Shown piece by piece: positions 30,725-37,889 of a stretch of 64,000 nucleotides of DNA; position 1 is the stretch's first letter, and each line of letters starts with the position of its first letter. The translations under genes and the position numbers were made by a program. The notes beneath the pieces were generated by a model that was not told the origin of the DNA, searched no databases, and saw nothing but the letters and a program-made list of their open reading frames with translations. This stretch comes from Mycolicibacterium nivoides (GTDB lineage: Bacteria; Actinomycetota; Actinomycetes; Mycobacteriales; Mycobacteriaceae): contig NZ_CP034072.1 in NCBI RefSeq assembly GCF_003855255.1, positions 2,781,906-2,845,905 of the forward strand, in the 5' to 3' direction.

Positions 30725-31015
30725 GCTACTCAGAGTATCGAGCCTCCCGCGCCGCCACCGCCGCGCACCGGAACTGCGAGACGCACGGCCATGGAGCTAC
30801 TCCAGCCGCTTGGATCGATCCAAGTATTTCAAGGCGCAACAAACAGGCGTCAACCAGTTATTTCAGTTTTGAACTGCGCATATGACGGCTGCCCACTGGG
30901 CCGCCGACAGCGAACTGAGCGTTGTTCGCGTTTTTGCATCTATCTCAGTTGATTCTCAGATACCGTCTGCCGTCAGCCGGAGTGACCGGCATCACACATC
31001 GGGAAGGGGACCGCG

Positions 31016-31100
31016 TTGTCACAAGCATTGCGGCCCTACGTAACGGCGGAATCGCGATCGCAGGAGCCGGCGTCATCGCCATCACCCCGCTGTACATGCG
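31016..31100 (+). pseudogene. N-terminal remnant of a third GjpA-like gene, frameshifted
   Basis: A TTG start at 31016, preceded by GGGAAGGGGA, gives LSQALRPYVTA; the continuation GIAIAGAGVIAITPLYM is found in the next frame. Restoring one G in the GGCGG run near 31047 would join the two frames into a start resembling MQLAARSYMAAGVALVGASA of the intact paralogue. The coding sequence then meets recombinase sequence. The 290-bp gap upstream, to lpqW, is A/T-richer near its 3' end, like the leaders of the intact paralogues. Confidence 0.7.
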
Positions 31101-31873
31101 ACGTATTCGACCGCGTCGGCGTCGAGCTGTCAGGCCGCGAGAATCGCAAGGAACCGACCAAACGAAGCAGTGACCTACTCCTGCGCGTCATCTACTGCAG
31201 CGTGTGCGACCGGCCCGGTTATCGACCCAAGGGAGGCGCAGGACGTAAACCTCGGGATCGCTATTCCTCCGCCCAATACTCCTCCGCCCAATACAAGGAC
31301 CAGTGCTCGAATCGGACAATCTCGCTCGAATGGGCAGAGTCCGAAGTTGAGCGTCGCATCCTCGCGAACATGGGTCCGCTCGAACGCCGGCAACGTGTGC
31401 GGTTCTCCGGAAAGGACCACACCGACGAGCTGGCCGAAGTGAACGAACTACTCGCTGACCTCACCGACCAACTAGGTACGGGAATGTTCAAGCGCGGCAC
31501 CCCGCAGCGCGCGAAGCTCGATCACAGGACAGCCGCACTGAGCGAGCGTCAGGCCGAATTATCATCGACGCCCAGCGAGCCCGCAGGATGGCGGTACGAG
31601 CCCACCGGCGAGATATTCGCCGACTGGTGGGAGGCGCAGGACACCGAGGCCCGCAACGTCTGGCTCCGACAAATTAACTTTCGCGTCGTGTGGAAATCCC
31701 ACACCGAGGGCAGCAGGACAACGGTCGATGAGTTCCGACTCGATGACAACCTGGCTATGGACCTCGACGCCGACCAGCTGTTCGGCCCGGTGCGGCACAT
31801 CGTGAACGCACTGTCGGACCCTGACGCGACAGCCGCGTACAACGCACTCCCACCCGACGACGCCGACTCCTGA
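31100..31873 (+). pseudogene. C-terminal fragment of a large serine recombinase
   Basis: About 257 codons match the C-terminal half of phage-type large serine integrases: FDRVGVELSGRENRKEP, the zinc-ribbon region (YCSVCDRPGYRPKGG, then QCSNRTISLEWAESEVERRIL), a coiled-coil-like stretch (LAEVNELLADLTDQLGTGMF) and GWRYEPTGEIFADWWEAQD. The N-terminal catalytic domain with the active-site Ser is missing; the frame instead runs upstream into the broken GjpA-like gene. A 15-bp tandem duplication at 31265-31294 lengthens the zinc-ribbon region, further evidence of decay. The fragment is not expected to recombine DNA. Confidence 0.82.
31265..31294 (+). repeat. 15-bp tandem duplication in the recombinase fragment
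   Basis: TCCTCCGCCCAATAC occurs twice in a row (31265-31279 and 31280-31294), giving SSAQYSSAQY in the protein between the first and second zinc-ribbon cysteine groups. Related recombinases, as I recall them, have one SAQY unit. Confidence 0.85.
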
Positions 31874-31975
31874 TCGAGCCAAACACGCTGTAGCGCAAAA
31901 GATCCTACTTTGGACTCGCTCGCGCGAAGTCTTACGATCTTTTTCACTAGCTGGACTAATGAAAAGACCGCTCCG

Positions 31976-32227
31976 ATGACCACACCCGCACCCGCCCTGA
32001 GCACCAAGGATGTCGCCGACAAGGTCGGCACTGACCCGAAGACGCTGCGCATATTCCTGCGCGCCTCCGACGACTACGAAGCTGTTGGCTCAGGTTCGCG
32101 CTACTCGTTCACCGCCAAGGACGTACCCACGCTCAAGACCCGGTTCAACAAGTGGCAAGCCGAGCGCGAAGCCGCAAAGAACGCGAAGGCCGACGAGAAG
32201 GCCAAGCTCACCGTCGTTGAAAACTGA
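31976..32227 (+). CDS. Phage-type small DNA-binding protein (wHTH/MerR-like)
   Basis: This 83-residue protein begins MTTPAPALSTKDVADKVGTD and continues PKTLRIFLRAS, a helix-turn-helix-like segment, then GSRYSFTAKDVPTLKTRFNKWQ, followed by a charged Lys/Ala tail. Proteins of this pattern (TLRxFLR ... GxRYSF ... F..W) are frequent in actinobacteriophages and integrated elements, where they may serve as excisionase-like or regulatory proteins. The ATG at 31976 is preceded by GAAAAGACC. It lies 100 bp after the recombinase fragment in the same direction, and a UUCG hairpin follows it. Confidence 0.65.
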   Translation: MTTPAPALSTKDVADKVGTDPKTLRIFLRASDDYEAVGSGSRYSFTAKDVPTLKTRFNKWQAEREAAKNAKADEKAKLTVVEN

Positions 32228-32243
32228 CCACACCGGTCCGTCC

Positions 32244-32267
32244 GCCTCACGCCTTCGGGCGTGAGGC
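32244..32267. terminator. 10-bp hairpin with UUCG tetraloop
   Basis: GCCTCACGCC (32244-32253) and GGCGTGAGGC (32258-32267) pair perfectly around TTCG, an extra-stable tetraloop, and TTG follows. It separates the phage-type gene (plus strand, stop 32227) from the HEPN gene (minus strand, stop 32279) and could terminate both. Confidence 0.8.
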
Positions 32268-32278
32268 TTGCCGGTGGG

Positions 32279-33295
32279 CTATCCATGCAGCGTCCGGCCA
32301 GAAGCCCCGATGACTGTTACATCCATCACTTGTTTCAAAAGTCGTTCACAAACCGAGTTGGCGGTCTGAGAATCATCAGAACCTACCATTTTTAGGCTGT
32401 GCATCCAATTGTTCCGCGCTCTGCGGATAGTCGCAATTTCGTTGTACGTTTCTAGATCCAAATATCCCTGAAATGACAGCATTTCTGACATCACTGCTGC
32501 GGTGAACGTACGCCCATCATTCAGTCTCTTGCTCCGCTTACCGTCGATGAATTCGACACTATCGCGAGTTCTATTCTCGCTTTGCATCCGCTGCCATAAC
32601 CGGTTAATAAGACGTTCGATAATCGTCCAGTAACTAATAAGACTCAAGCTATGATTGTGATCTTGATATGCTTTGGCGGCCCGGAGGAAAAGGTCCACAA
32701 TCACGACGCCTTCGTCGTCATCGTTCTCGATTAACCGCGACAAATCGTCGACTGCAGCCTGTAGGCAATCTAGTGCCACTGCAGGGCTCTGAACCCTGTG
32801 ACTGAGCCTACTGTCAAAGTCTGCAGGAGGGCCAATCATGTAGGTACCGGGGTACCTCGACATCACGAGGTGGCTGACGCGGGGATTGCCGAACCCGGCG
32901 CCCGATGTTCCGTCAAGATTGTCCATTGCTATGGTCATGTCGGGAGTGACCACCATGCGTTCGACGCCTCGTTGTTCCACAGTAATTAGGCGTGTGTAGA
33001 AGAAGGCCAAGAAGGCATTCATCACATTAGTTCGCGCTACAACGCTTTCCGCCAATGCATCAAAGTCGTCATGATCCGCGGGTTCGGCGCCAAGGCTAGA
33101 TTTGACAACTTCAGAAAAGTCGAATCCAAACTGTCCGTCGATCGTGGCGTTCATCTCTATGCCCTGCGCTACCTGTGAACGAAACGCTACGAGGGCGAAA
33201 CGGTCGAATAAAGCAAGGCGTCGAGCTTCGTCAAATGGAACTTCGTGGATAAACAAAGGCGGGTCGAGGTAGAACCCCGTCACTGTTCTAGCCAT
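32279..33295 (-). CDS. ApeA-like HEPN-domain protein, candidate RNase effector
   Basis: The 338-residue product has an N-terminal domain of about 190 residues that I do not recognise and a C-terminal helical domain that looks like the ApeA-like HEPN family. The domain runs from the acidic DDDEGVVIVDLFLRAAKAYQ through SLISYWTIIERLINRLWQRM to LETYNEIATIRRARNNWMHS. RNNWMH fits the HEPN ribonuclease signature R[N/D/H]xxxH. HEPN proteins of this type are common effectors of abortive infection and toxin-antitoxin systems, where they cut RNA. The ATG is 3 bases after the stop of the membrane protein gene, with AGGTGAG upstream, so the pair is one operon. No catalytic evidence exists beyond the motif. 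Confidence 0.65.
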   Translation of the reverse strand: MARTVTGFYLDPPLFIHEVPFDEARRLALFDRFALVAFRSQVAQGIEMNATIDGQFGFDFSEVVKSSLGAEPADHDDFDALAESVVARTNVMNAFLAFFYTRLITVEQRGVERMVVTPDMTIAMDNLDGTSGAGFGNPRVSHLVMSRYPGTYMIGPPADFDSRLSHRVQSPAVALDCLQAAVDDLSRLIENDDDEGVVIVDLFLRAAKAYQDHNHSLSLISYWTIIERLINRLWQRMQSENRTRDSVEFIDGKRSKRLNDGRTFTAAVMSEMLSFQGYLDLETYNEIATIRRARNNWMHSLKMVGSDDSQTANSVCERLLKQVMDVTVIGASGRTLHG

Positions 33296-33298
33296 AGC

Positions 33299-34060
33299 TC
33301 ACCTATTGCCCATCTCCGCTTCTACTGTCTTGAGGTCAACAGCGAAGTGCTTGCGCGCGAGGTTCAAATGCTCCTCGCGGTTGCGTAAAATGGCATTCCA
33401 TTTCGCACTGAATGTGGAGACGTCAGGCCGTCGTCCCATCATCTCCACGTTCATAACTTTTTTCAGCTCGTTCTCCATCAGATCGCGGATACCCGCATTG
33501 ATTTCTTTCATTGGCTCGTCCATCGGTGTGTTCTTCACCAAGGCGAGCGCCACGAAAAGCGGTGGCTCAACAAGCTCTCCCCACTTGGTGAAGAAGCTCA
33601 TGGCTCGTTCGCCGATGTCGTACGCAATCGCCTCGCCAGGGTGATCAGGTGGCACGTTGTCTTGCCTGGGCAGGTTCCCATCAAACCTCACCGGCAGGTT
33701 CTCTAGGTAATCGGTGAACGACAAAAAGGGAAAGACCATTTGAGCTAGACCTGTCCACACGTCGCCGACGGCCTTCAGGCATTCCCGTCGCCTGGCGACC
33801 TCGTGGTCAACAGCTCTCGCATGTTGCCCTCGAAGCGACTCGCGAAGTGCGACGACTACGGCACCGAGGGTGAGGGCACCAACAAGCCAGTCGGCGAACG
33901 GACCCCATTGCTGAGCGCCCCAACGCTGCCCGAATCCGACGCCCAGCCAGAAGATCAGGACGATGGCGGCGACAATGCCTAACACGATGACTTTCCAATG
34001 TCGCGTGGAATCGTCCCTGTCGCCTTCAGGCGGGACAGGTGCAGGCGGCGGCGTTGACAC
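33299..34060 (-). CDS. Two-helix membrane protein partnered with the HEPN protein
   Basis: The product is about 253 residues from the GTG at 34060 (VSTPPPAPVPPEG). Two hydrophobic helices lie near the N-terminus (VIVLGIVAAIVLIFWLGVGF, and FADWLVGALTLGAVVVAL), followed by a long soluble, mainly helical, charged region (RESLRGQHARAVDHEVARRR onward). This layout is seen in many membrane-anchored proteins of defence loci, though no named domain is evident. Upstream GTG (34090) or ATG (34234) starts are possible, but the latter would read through the GATGCG repeat array. Codon use is less G/C-rich than in core genes. It is the first gene of the two-gene unit. Confidence 0.6.
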   Translation of the reverse strand: MSTPPPAPVPPEGDRDDSTRHWKVIVLGIVAAIVLIFWLGVGFGQRWGAQQWGPFADWLVGALTLGAVVVALRESLRGQHARAVDHEVARRRECLKAVGDVWTGLAQMVFPFLSFTDYLENLPVRFDGNLPRQDNVPPDHPGEAIAYDIGERAMSFFTKWGELVEPPLFVALALVKNTPMDEPMKEINAGIRDLMENELKKVMNVEMMGRRPDVSTFSAKWNAILRNREEHLNLARKHFAVDLKTVEAEMGNR

Positions 34061-34151
34061 AATCGTCAGTGAATCACGGAGGTAGGACACTCCCTGCTTA
34101 GCGACACGTGCGGCGTCTACGCATACGCGCGTGACACATCCACGCGGGGGC

Positions 34152-34235
34152 GATGCGTGTGGATGCGCACAGGCGCATACAGCGCGGGTGATGCGGAGGT
34201 GATGCGGTGTCCCCCATCGCATCGCTGGCCGCATC
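34152..34235. repeat. GATGCG motif array upstream of the membrane/HEPN operon
   Basis: GATGCG occurs at 34152, 34162, 34190 and 34201, and as its complement CGCATC at 34218 and 34230. Spacings of 10, 11 and 12 bases put paired copies on one face of the helix. The third and fourth copies lie in an 11-bp tandem repeat, GGTGATGCGG[A/T] (34187-34197, 34198-34208). The array is 90-175 bp upstream of the GTG at 34060 and could be an operator. Confidence 0.6.
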
Positions 34236-34251
34236 AGTTGAAGCCTTCATG

Positions 34252-34640
34252 TCACAGCTCGACCGGGTTCAAGAAATCGAAGATGACCTCGTTCATCTTG
34301 GAGTCAGTGAAGCTGACGCCGTTCGACTTCGGCCACGCGCGTGCCCTGCTCACCCTGTCCAAGTCGCGCACGTGATTCTCATTCGCCTCCAACAGCTTCC
34401 GCGGTGCTTTCGCTTCTTGTCCATTGATTCTCGTGCACCCGCGATCACGTCCTCGGTGACCACGAGTTCAGAAGCCCGCATCGAGAACTCATGTCGGATG
34501 TACGGCAACGGTGCGCCGTGGCGAGTGACCCACAGACGCGGCACCAACGCACCGGACCTGTTCTTGTCCGGTGTCATCTCGATCTTGCTGATTCCCGTAT
34601 TCGTGTTGCGGGTGTTCCAGTTCCCCCGACGGCCAAGGCG
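34252..34640 (-). pseudogene. Frameshifted gene of unknown function in the element
   Basis: One minus-strand frame codes for GISKIEMTPDKNRSGALVPR, then LWVTRHGAPLPYIRHEFSMR and ASELVVTEDVIAGARESMDK, and drifts into nonsense near 34420. The adjacent frame continues plausibly with KAPRKLLEANENHVRDLDRV, then SRARAWPKSNGVSFTDSKMN and EVIFDFLNPVEL to a stop at 34252. Joining both at about 34415 gives a single protein end. The 5' end is unclear because it runs into the C-terminal remnant of the GjpA-like gene on the other strand. I do not recognise the family. Confidence 0.5.
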
Positions 34641-34945
34641 CCGACGACGAGCCGGATCTCCGGCATCACAGCCGAAATCGCAACGGACACGGCAACACCC
34701 GCCGATACCGATCAGGCCGCAACGCCGAAATCGGGGCAAAGCCGGAGGCGAAGCCCACACTCGTCCACAACAGCGCGAAGGCTGTAACGGGACGGATTGG
34801 ACCTGCCGGCAAGCGCGGCAGTGAGGCACCCAAACTGGCGAAGTCGATCAGCAACCGGATTACGGCCACACTCGACAAGATCGGTGCAGACGTCAAGAAG
34901 GCCCTCGCCAAACCTGACAAGCACGCGTCGGGCGAGAGCGGATAA
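34620..34945 (+). pseudogene. C-terminal remnant of the third GjpA-like gene, frameshifted
   Basis: The plus strand codes for a low-complexity stretch (SGITAEIATDTATPADTDQA) and, after a frameshift at the GGGG run near 34737, for AKPEAKPTLVHNSAKAVTGR and SISNRITATLDKIGADVKKA ending LAKPDKHASGESG. The basic, Lys/Ala-rich ending matches the plan of the intact paralogues (for example VKKLTDGLKKDKTAPKKSAE). Together with the fragment at 31016-31100 it brackets the element. Confidence 0.6.
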
Positions 34946-34998
34946 CTCCGCATCCACTCTGCGGCATGGGCACCGAGGCGACGAGCAAGAACGCGAAA

Positions 34999-36900
34999 CT
35001 AGCCGCGCGCCTTGGCCCGCGCCTTCGCCCGTGCGCGCAGCGAGGCCGTCAGCTCCACCTTGCGCACGCGGACGACCTCGGGGGTCACCTCGACGCACTC
35101 ATCCTCGGCACAGAACTCCATGGCCTGCTCGAGACCCAGGTCCAGCGGCCGCGCGAGCGTCTCCATGACGTCGGCGGTCGAGGACCGCATGTTCGTCAGC
35201 TTCTTCTCGCGGGTGATGTTGATGTCGAGATCCTCGGCACGCGGGTTGATGCCCACGACCTGGCCCTCGTAGGTGTCCTCGCCCGGCTCGACGAAGAATT
35301 GGCCGCGGTCGGACAGCTGGATCATCGCGAACGGGGTGATGGAGCCGGACCGGTCCGAAACCAGCGAGCCGGTGTGGCGGGCCCGGATCTCGCCGGCCCA
35401 CGGCCGGTAGCCCTCGAACACCGCATTGGCGATGCCGGTGCCGCGGGTCTCGGTGAGAAAGTCGGTGCGGAAGCCGATCAGCCCGCGGCTGGGCACCACG
35501 AAGTCCATCCGCACCCACCCGGCGGCATGGTTGGTCATCTGTTCCATCCGGCCCTTGCGGTTGGCCATCAGCTGGGTGATGGACCCGACGAACTCCTCAG
35601 GGCAGTCGATTGTCAGCTCTTCGAACGGCTCGTGCAGCTTGCCGTCGATGTTCTTGGTGACCACCTGCGGCTTGCCGACGGTCAGTTCGAAGCCCTCGCG
35701 GCGCATCTGCTCGACCAGGATGGCCAGCGCCAGCTCACCGCGGCCCTGCACCTCCCAGGCGTCGGGGCGGCCGATGTCGACCACCCGGATCGACACGTTG
35801 CCGATCAACTCCGAGTCGAGCCGGTTCTTGACCATCCGGGCGGTCAGCTTGTGCCCGGACACCCGACCGGCCAGCGGTGAGGTGTTGGTGCCGATGGTGA
35901 CCGAGATGGCGGGCTCGTCGACCGTGATGCGCGGGAGGGCGTGCGCGTGCTCGGGGTCGGCCAGGGTATCGCCGATCATGATCTCGGGGATGCCCGCGAC
36001 AGCGACGATGTCGCCTGCGACGGCCTCCTCGGTGGGGGTGCGGTCGACGCCCTCGGTGGCCAGCAGCTCGGTGATCTTGGCGTTGGTGATCACCGGAGCC
36101 CCGTCGACCTCACGCATCCAGGCGACCTGCTGGCCCTTCTTGAGCCGGCCGTTGTAGATGCGGATCAGCGCGAGGCGGCCCAGGAAGGCCGACGCGTCCA
36201 GGTTGGTGACGAGCGCCTGCAGCGGCGCCTCCGGGTCACCCGAGGGTGCCGGGATGTGCTCCATCAGCACGTCGAACAGCGGATCCAGGTTCTCGCCGTC
36301 AGGGTTCTCGCCGTTGGGGGGCTGCGTGGTGGAGGCGATACCGGCACGTCCCGACGCGTACAGCGTCGGCAGGTCCAGCGCCTTCTCGGCAGCAGCCTGC
36401 GCCTCGTCGTCCAGATCGGAGGCGACGTCGAGCAGCAGGTCGTGGCTTTCCTCGACCACTTCGGCGATACGTGCGTCGGGCCGGTCGGTCTTGTTGACGA
36501 CCAGGATCACGGGAAGGTGCGCGGCCAGGGCCTTGCGCAGCACGAACCGGGTCTGCGGCAGCGGGCCTTCCGAAGCGTCCACCAGCAGAACGACGCCGTC
36601 GACCATGGACAGGCCACGCTCCACCTCGCCACCGAAATCGGCGTGACCAGGGGTGTCGATGACGTTGATCACCGTCATGGTGCCGTCGGCGTGGTGCCGG
36701 TGCACCGCGGTGTTCTTGGCCAGGATGGTGATGCCCTTTTCCTTCTCAAGGTCACCGGAGTCCATCAAGCGCTCGACCGCGTCGTCGCCGCGGTGCGTCA
36801 AGGCACCGGACTGCCGCAGCATCGCGTCGACTAGGGTCGTCTTGCCGTGGTCGACGTGGGCGACGATGGCGACATTGCGAAAGCTCGGGCGTGAATCCAC
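34999..36900 (-). CDS. typA: TypA/BipA ribosome-associated GTPase
   Basis: This 633-residue translational GTPase binds the ribosome and helps assembly and stress adaptation. The G domain shows AHVDHGKTT (G1), DTPGHADFGGEVERGLSMVDG (G3) and NKTDRPDAR (G4). EF-G-like domains II, III and V follow, with the BipA-specific C-terminal domain (RGLIGFRTDFLTETRGTG, NMRSSTADVMETL). The GTG at 36900 (VDSRPSFRNVAIVAHVDHG) was chosen as closest to the family start. It corresponds to Rv1165. Confidence 0.96.
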   Translation of the reverse strand: MDSRPSFRNVAIVAHVDHGKTTLVDAMLRQSGALTHRGDDAVERLMDSGDLEKEKGITILAKNTAVHRHHADGTMTVINVIDTPGHADFGGEVERGLSMVDGVVLLVDASEGPLPQTRFVLRKALAAHLPVILVVNKTDRPDARIAEVVEESHDLLLDVASDLDDEAQAAAEKALDLPTLYASGRAGIASTTQPPNGENPDGENLDPLFDVLMEHIPAPSGDPEAPLQALVTNLDASAFLGRLALIRIYNGRLKKGQQVAWMREVDGAPVITNAKITELLATEGVDRTPTEEAVAGDIVAVAGIPEIMIGDTLADPEHAHALPRITVDEPAISVTIGTNTSPLAGRVSGHKLTARMVKNRLDSELIGNVSIRVVDIGRPDAWEVQGRGELALAILVEQMRREGFELTVGKPQVVTKNIDGKLHEPFEELTIDCPEEFVGSITQLMANRKGRMEQMTNHAAGWVRMDFVVPSRGLIGFRTDFLTETRGTGIANAVFEGYRPWAGEIRARHTGSLVSDRSGSITPFAMIQLSDRGQFFVEPGEDTYEGQVVGINPRAEDLDINITREKKLTNMRSSTADVMETLARPLDLGLEQAMEFCAEDECVEVTPEVVRVRKVELTASLRARAKARAKARG

Positions 36901-36956
36901 ACCGACATTCTCGCAGGCACGCCGGTCGATCACGAAAACGAGAGAGCCCCGTCACG

Positions 36957-37124
36957 TTGAAGTCCGCAAAGATCGCCGGCCTGAAGCCCAAGAAAAAGTG
37001 CTGCAAGAGCAAGCCTAGGTGCAAACGATGCCCCCTGGTGCTGCACAAGGTCCGCAAGGCCGAACTCAACGGATTACGCGGTAAAGAACTGGACAAGGTC
37101 TTCAAACGGGCCAGGAAAACCTAA
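36957..37124 (+). CDS. Small basic Cys-rich protein, probable zinc binder
   Basis: A TTG at 36957 opens a 55-residue frame, KSAKIAGLKPKKKCCKSKP then RCKRCPLVLHKVRKAELNGL and RGKELDKVFKRARKT. CC-x5-C-x2-C could hold a zinc ion, and about a third of the residues are basic, which fits binding of nucleic acid or the ribosome. A GAGAGAG sequence lies upstream. I recall closely similar short proteins across mycobacteria, so a real gene is likely. It diverges from typA with 56 bp between starts. Confidence 0.7.
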   Translation: MKSAKIAGLKPKKKCCKSKPRCKRCPLVLHKVRKAELNGLRGKELDKVFKRARKT

Positions 37125-37186
37125 GGTTCGCGAGTACCGTTTTAGGTATCCGTCACGTTGCGATGGGCGTGCTTGGAGGTGCCGGG

Positions 37187-37453
37187 ATGACGGTTTATGA
37201 AGCGCTCACAGTCGCTTTGATCATGGTGCTCGCGCTGGGAACCACAGTCGCGATCTACGTGGGCATGGCCAACTGGATCGGCGCCTGCTACATGGTCCGC
37301 TGCAGCGAATGCCACCACCTCACCTTCGCGTCGGCGAACCAGCCGCAGGCCTCCTGCGCGCATTGCCGCCACCCGATGCTGCTGCACCCGCTGTACGCGA
37401 CCCAGCACCCGGGCCACGCCGTGCGGGTCGTCGACGACCGGCTGCGGTACTAG
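37187..37453 (+). CDS. Membrane-anchored zinc-ribbon protein
   Basis: The 88-residue product has one transmembrane helix (ALTVALIMVLALGTTVAIYV) followed by a zinc ribbon with CSECHHL and CAHCRHP. The ATG at 37187 follows GGAGGTG by 5 bases; an upstream in-frame ATG lacks such a site. The TAG stop shares the palindrome CTAG with the stop of the convergent PPOX gene, a 4-bp overlap. The function is unknown; a role in redox or metal-linked membrane processes is only a guess. Confidence 0.7.
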   Translation: MTVYEALTVALIMVLALGTTVAIYVGMANWIGACYMVRCSECHHLTFASANQPQASCAHCRHPMLLHPLYATQHPGHAVRVVDDRLRY

Positions 37454-37887
37454 CCCTCGCCGCTACCCGTGTAGTGCGGCATCGCGTGGTCCCGGAGCTC
37501 GCGCCCGGTGACCTTCTCGGCCCGTATCCGCACGAAGTGGTCGCGCCGCCCCTCCGCCCACGGCTGCACGAACGTCCCCGCGACCTCCACCTGCTCGTCC
37601 ACGTCGGTGATCGGCTCGGCGTGCCCGACGATGGTCACGCTCCAACCCGTCCGTAGATCGGCGTCGAGCTCGTCGGCCTGGAACGCCACCACCTGATGGT
37701 CGATGGCGGCGGTCAGCTTGGGCCCACCGGCCACCCGGATCACCACGTCGTCGTGCCACACCCGGAAGTTGACCGGCTGTACGGCCGGCAACGCATCCTC
37801 GGTGAACACCAATCGTCCGACGCGTACCCGCTCCAACAGATCCAGGCACTGCCTGCGGGTGAGAACGCCGAGCTCTTGTCCCTTCAT
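37450..37887 (-). CDS. PPOX-type flavin/F420-binding protein
   Basis: This 145-residue split-barrel protein belongs to the pyridoxamine 5'-phosphate oxidase-like superfamily, which in mycobacteria often uses F420 or FMN. Characteristic strands are VGRLVFTEDALPAVQPVNFR, VAFQADELDADLRTGWSVTI and VGHAEPITDVDE. The ATG at 37887 has GGGAGG 6 bases upstream. It starts 2 bases after the stop of the wax ester synthase gene and is therefore its operon partner. The cofactor and substrate are not established. Confidence 0.82.
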   Translation of the reverse strand: MKGQELGVLTRRQCLDLLERVRVGRLVFTEDALPAVQPVNFRVWHDDVVIRVAGGPKLTAAIDHQVVAFQADELDADLRTGWSVTIVGHAEPITDVDEQVEVAGTFVQPWAEGRRDHFVRIRAEKVTGRELRDHAMPHYTGSGEG

Positions 37888-37889
37888 GG

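Larger units (their letters stand above)
31016..34945. mobile_element. Decayed integrative element inside a broken GjpA-like gene
   Basis: The N-terminal codons of a GjpA-like paralogue (31016-31100) and its Lys-rich C-terminal codons (about 34620-34945), both on the plus strand, flank 3.5 kb of foreign-looking DNA. That DNA contains a large serine recombinase C-terminal fragment, a phage-type DNA-binding gene, an HEPN/membrane-protein pair, a repeat array and a frameshifted gene. Codon use in 32.2-34.2 kb is visibly less G/C-biased than in the flanks. In M. tuberculosis lpqW and typA are adjacent, which supports insertion. Phage-type attachment sites were not delimited. Mobility is unlikely because the recombinase lacks its catalytic domain. 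Confidence 0.7.

Noticed and set aside
31265..31294. Possible start of a CRISPR-like or VNTR array
   Set aside because: Only two adjacent 15-bp units without spacers occur, inside a coding fragment. It is a simple duplication.
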